A stretch of 64,000 nucleotides of DNA from CAYRJD01 sp965212125 (GTDB taxonomy: Bacteria > Actinomycetota > Acidimicrobiia > Acidimicrobiales > Poriferisodalaceae), in the NCBI GenBank assembly GCA_965212125.1, contig OZ243045.1, forward strand, positions 1,612,001 to 1,676,000, read 5' to 3'. The notes under the pieces were generated by a model, which saw only the letters and a program-made list of their open reading frames with translations, made no database searches and was not told the origin of the DNA. The translations under genes and the position numbers were made by a program. The stretch's first letter is position 1; each line of letters begins with the position of its first letter. Positions 62,001-64,000 of the stretch are shown piece after piece.

Positions 62001-64000
62001 TATCGGCGAGAATGGCAGCGTGAGCTCTGCGGCTTGAACCAGGCGGGAGTCGCTAGCGTCGTGGGCACCCTGAATCTTGCCGCCAACGACACTGATCGTG
62101 TCGCCTTCAGCTATTGCGTCGTCAAACAACTCAATAAGAACTTCTGTGACTGTGACTCTCTGGCCGTTGATGACAACCTCAACCTCAGAAGAATTAATAA
62201 CGGCTTCGGGCAGCGCTGCGCCGTTAAGTAAATAGTGGGCAGGGTTGAGAGCGCTGGTCTCAAACTCTGCGACCTCAACCAAATCAGAGAAGGTGACCGT
62301 GATCACAAAATCGCCAGGCTCTACCGTGATGGTTGCGGTAATCGGATCTGTTGGTGTTGGCAACGGCACCGTAAACGGGGTGGCTTGAACCCGTCGGTCG
62401 TCAAAGGAATCATTTGAAGTGAACACTCTGATCTGGTTGTGAACAACACTGATCACATTGCCCGCAGCCAACTCCGAACCAACGGGCAAGGTAATAGTCG
62501 CAACATAAGTGGCCGGTCCAGTGCTGGTCGCTGGAGTGGTGGCATAGGTAATCGTGGTGCCGACGGGCAGCGCTTCGGCGAGATCCATGCCAGCGCCGTC
62601 GGGGTCAATTTGATAGCGATCGGGGTTGAGAGCGCTGGTTTCAAAGGCTGCTGTCTGCTCAGGCGTTGCGCCGGTTTCTGGGGGCGGCGGTGCGACATTG
62701 ACTGACGCAGTGAAGGAGACCGTGATGCCTCGCTGCTCCGCTACAGCCTCTATGGTTGAGAAAATCGGTATCGCTAATCCCTGCGCTCTCAACCTGGCTT
62801 GAACCATGCGTTGGTCATTTTCACCGGCGGCTTTGATCGCACCAGCAACAGAGATCACTGCAGGATCGGGCAACGCCGGATTGAGCAAAACAGGCAAGGT
62901 AATAGTCGCCACATAAGTGGCCGCTCTAGTGGTGGTCATTGAGGTGGTGGCATAGGTAATCGTGGTGCCAGCGGGCAGCGGGGCGAAGGGCTGCGTGTCG
63001 TCGGGTAGCTCACCGTCGCGGTCCGGGCCGTCGGGGTCAATTTGATAGTGGACGGGATTGAGAACGCTGGTTTCAAAGGCTGCTGTCTGCTCAGGCGTTG
63101 CGCCGGTTTCTGGGGGCGGCGATGCGGCATTGACTGGCTCAGAAAACTCAACCGTGAAGCGCAACGATCCAGGTTCAACACCAATGCTTGTTGTTATCTG
63201 TGGCACAACCCGGCGATCATCAGCGGCGGCAGCAGCTTTAATCACGCCACTCGTAGCAGTGACCACTGTCACTTCGACATTGACCGGACCAGTAGCAGCA
63301 GGCAGAGTAATAGTCGCCACATAAGTGGCCGCAACTTCGGGGGTGGTTGAGGTGGCTGGAATGGCTGGGGTTTCGAGATAGCCAATCGTGGTGCCGCCGG
63401 GCAGCGGGGCGAAGGGACCGAGTTGCGCGGTACTAGAGCCAACCTCAGCGAACTGATAGTTAGCGGGATTGAGAGCGCTGGTTGGGAAGTTGGCGGCGTC
63501 CGTGTCGTCTGCGGCACTGACCGCCTCAGAGAACTCAACCGTGAAGATCCGCTCGCTAGTTTCCTCATCAATCTCGGTTGAGGTGACGCTTGCGATGATC
63601 AGTTCCGCTGTCCCAATCGTGAGAGAGACAGGCTCAACTAGCCGCTCATCGCTAGCTCCAGCGGCTCTAATCATCCCGCCAATGACAGAAACCGTTGCGT
63701 TATCGGCCAGGCCCACACTAACGGGCAAGACCGGCAAGGTAATAGTCGCCGTCATGCCGTCGGCCGACAGCACAATATCGTCAGCGTCAACGCCGGGCAG
63801 CGGGCCGGGCGATCCGCCGTCAGGGGTAATCCGATAGTGGGCGGGATTGCGAGCGCTGGTCGGGAAGTTGGCGGCGTCCGTGTCGTCTGCGTCGTTGACT
63901 GGCTCTTCAAACACAACGGTGATCTCTAGCCCGCCGGGCTGAGCGGTAATGGTTGCGGTGATCAATATCGGCACCGTGAATGACACAGCCTCAACCCGAC
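59037..64000 (-). CDS. giant gene 4: Ig-like repeat surface protein, N-terminus outside window
   Basis: At least 1654 residues; the frame is still open at base 64000 and reads RVEAVSFTVP, the middle of a module boundary, so the true start lies beyond the window. Thirteen Ig-like modules are visible, more diverse than those of gene 3 and often longer (for example with PPPETGATPEQTAAFETS insertions). No CWB2 or central domain is seen yet. The C-terminus PVLPVPTMAAIFTAGVGTG...PTG is almost the same as in gene 3. Repeats of TATSxxTT in some modules add low complexity. It is presumably the fourth paralog of the wall-attached family. Confidence 0.85.
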   Translation of the reverse strand, partial: RVEAVSFTVPILITATITAQPGGLEITVVFEEPVNDADDTDAANFPTSARNPAHYRITPDGGSPGPLPGVDADDIVLSADGMTATITLPVLPVSVGLADNATVSVIGGMIRAAGASDERLVEPVSLTIGTAELIIASVTSTEIDEETSERIFTVEFSEAVSAADDTDAANFPTSALNPANYQFAEVGSSTAQLGPFAPLPGGTTIGYLETPAIPATSTTPEVAATYVATITLPAATGPVNVEVTVVTATSGVIKAAAAADDRRVVPQITTSIGVEPGSLRFTVEFSEPVNAASPPPETGATPEQTAAFETSVLNPVHYQIDPDGPDRDGELPDDTQPFAPLPAGTTITYATTSMTTTRAATYVATITLPVLLNPALPDPAVISVAGAIKAAGENDQRMVQARLRAQGLAIPIFSTIEAVAEQRGITVSFTASVNVAPPPPETGATPEQTAAFETSALNPDRYQIDPDGAGMDLAEALPVGTTITYATTPATSTGPATYVATITLPVGSELAAGNVISVVHNQIRVFTSNDSFDDRRVQATPFTVPLPTPTDPITATITVEPGDFVITVTFSDLVEVAEFETSALNPAHYLLNGAALPEAVINSSEVEVVINGQRVTVTEVLIELFDDAIAEGDTISVVGGKIQGAHDASDSRLVQAAELTLPFSPIEAEIEAVVGEREITVTFLEPVNVVESGDGFATSAANLEHYEISGEALNMFDPGVEIELFDDRGGTVAIITLSAGSELAGGEVISVVDGAIKGAGDDPSLVEAATFTVPVPPLQATISAVAGSLEITVVFSDLVEVAEATDAANFATSALNPAHYLLNGAALPGTPVLVSADADGRTTVTITLPAGSAPRAGNVIRVVADQISARNDDRTATADPFTVPLPSLAATISATAGEREITVVFNALVAVAVAGPGLPFSARNPASYQIARAGQSDAAALTDDSTFTFTVEGDSTTSTDDDLTTVTITLPSTEPVLEEGDIISIIGGEIKARDDGRRVAATSFTVPLPSLTATISAEIGSLEILVEFNALVGVAEAGSGLPLSAHNPDHYQIARAGQAAASLPAGTTFESSDVGEDGVLSTEDDRTTVTITLPAGSEIAAGDTISIIGGQIRGRGADSRRAAAVPFTVPLPRQITAEIQFDARSTASFVVIFTDGPVNAGESDAANFSTSALNPANYQINGVALPINPPPTDVLIIFRGTDTNSEGISTSEFLILLPEEEALSEGDTISIAADQIRGADVDDRFVQAAEFTLPITPIEARVIAVAGERDITVTFLEPVNGEADTAAAGFATSAANPAHYQIARTGQSAAALPADSTIDLSDPDANDRVVATITLPVGSELAVGDVVSVVGDAIKGAGDDPSLVEAATFTVPLPPITATISAVANEREITVEFNALVGIAETGLGLPFSARNPASYLLTRAGESDAAALTDDSTFTFTVEGDGTASIDDDLTTVTITLPSTEPVLAVGDTISIIGGQIRGRGADDRRAQATSFEVPLTATLTRAVPGERTITITFVEQVNFVASGNTANFPTSARNPANYQIARAGESDAAALPGGTRIPFNSDRVTVMIILPGSSPVLAVGDVISVIDGAIRASSGGRRAQGVSFTVGAAPTPTPIPAPATVPPPVLPVPTMAAIFTAGVGTGVGAIAIPTG

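Noticed and set aside
63040..63986. GTG at 63986 as the true start of giant gene 4
   Set aside because: The frame continues to base 64000 with the module-end pattern RVEA; no signal peptide follows the GTG.

Overview
The window looks like a chromosome segment from a moderately high-GC actinobacterium (Actinomycetota), plausibly of the class Acidimicrobiia or a relative. This is inferred from two F420-dependent LLM-class oxidoreductases, frequent GTG starts, a chaperone/UDP-sugar/MoeA/SepX-like gene order known from actinobacteria, a VanY-type carboxypeptidase, and surface proteins with cell-wall-binding (CWB2) domains. The taxon itself cannot be proven from this sequence.

Region 1 to 26.7 kb is dense and mostly conserved. 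In order it carries: a 5'-truncated-by-the-window acyl-CoA dehydrogenase (minus); an Nfu N-domain protein; a flippase-like membrane protein (minus); a TldD/TldE protease pair; a PHP phosphoesterase; undecaprenyl-diphosphatase; a SAF-domain membrane protein and an FmdB zinc-ribbon protein (both minus); a UDPGP-type uridylyltransferase followed by moeA-moaA-moaC (molybdenum cofactor) and a SepX/GlpR-like membrane protein; tRNA-Ala(CGC); Sco1 and CtaG (cytochrome oxidase assembly). Then on the minus strand come an unlisted 41-residue membrane protein, an M1 aminopeptidase, an acyl-CoA carboxylase carboxyltransferase, a hotdog thioesterase, an LLM oxidoreductase and a membrane-anchored secreted-domain protein. 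Back on the plus strand are a VanY-like carboxypeptidase, a 115-residue unknown and a second LLM oxidoreductase.

Region 26.8 to 64 kb is one tandem family of four enormous minus-strand genes. Each complete member has a signal peptide, three CWB2 repeats, one immunoglobulin-like module, a ~500-residue cysteine-containing central domain and then a run of Sbs/Big-5-like immunoglobulin-like modules: about 8 modules in gene 1 (1801 aa), 7 in gene 2 (1667 aa), about 56 in gene 3 (7038 aa) and at least 13 in gene 4, whose N-terminus is outside the window. The expected product is a set of wall-attached fibrous surface proteins. Gene 3 is built from higher-order units of 4 to 5 modules, with near-identical kilobase blocks repeated at spacings of 3945, 1521 and about 1653 bp.

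The most unusual signals surround these giant genes. A homopolymeric G9-G10 tract fused to a GTCACGTGC motif sits 52 to 101 nt upstream of all three visible start codons, which suggests slippage-based switching. A conserved hydrophobic C-terminal tail (AAIFTA...) is intact in genes 3 and 4 but lies behind an in-frame TGA in gene 1 and out of frame in gene 2. A 90-bp 3' element with a 13-bp hairpin is duplicated behind genes 1 and 2. Many other proteins in the window also carry short low-complexity insertions, so repeat expansion seems to be a general habit of this genome.
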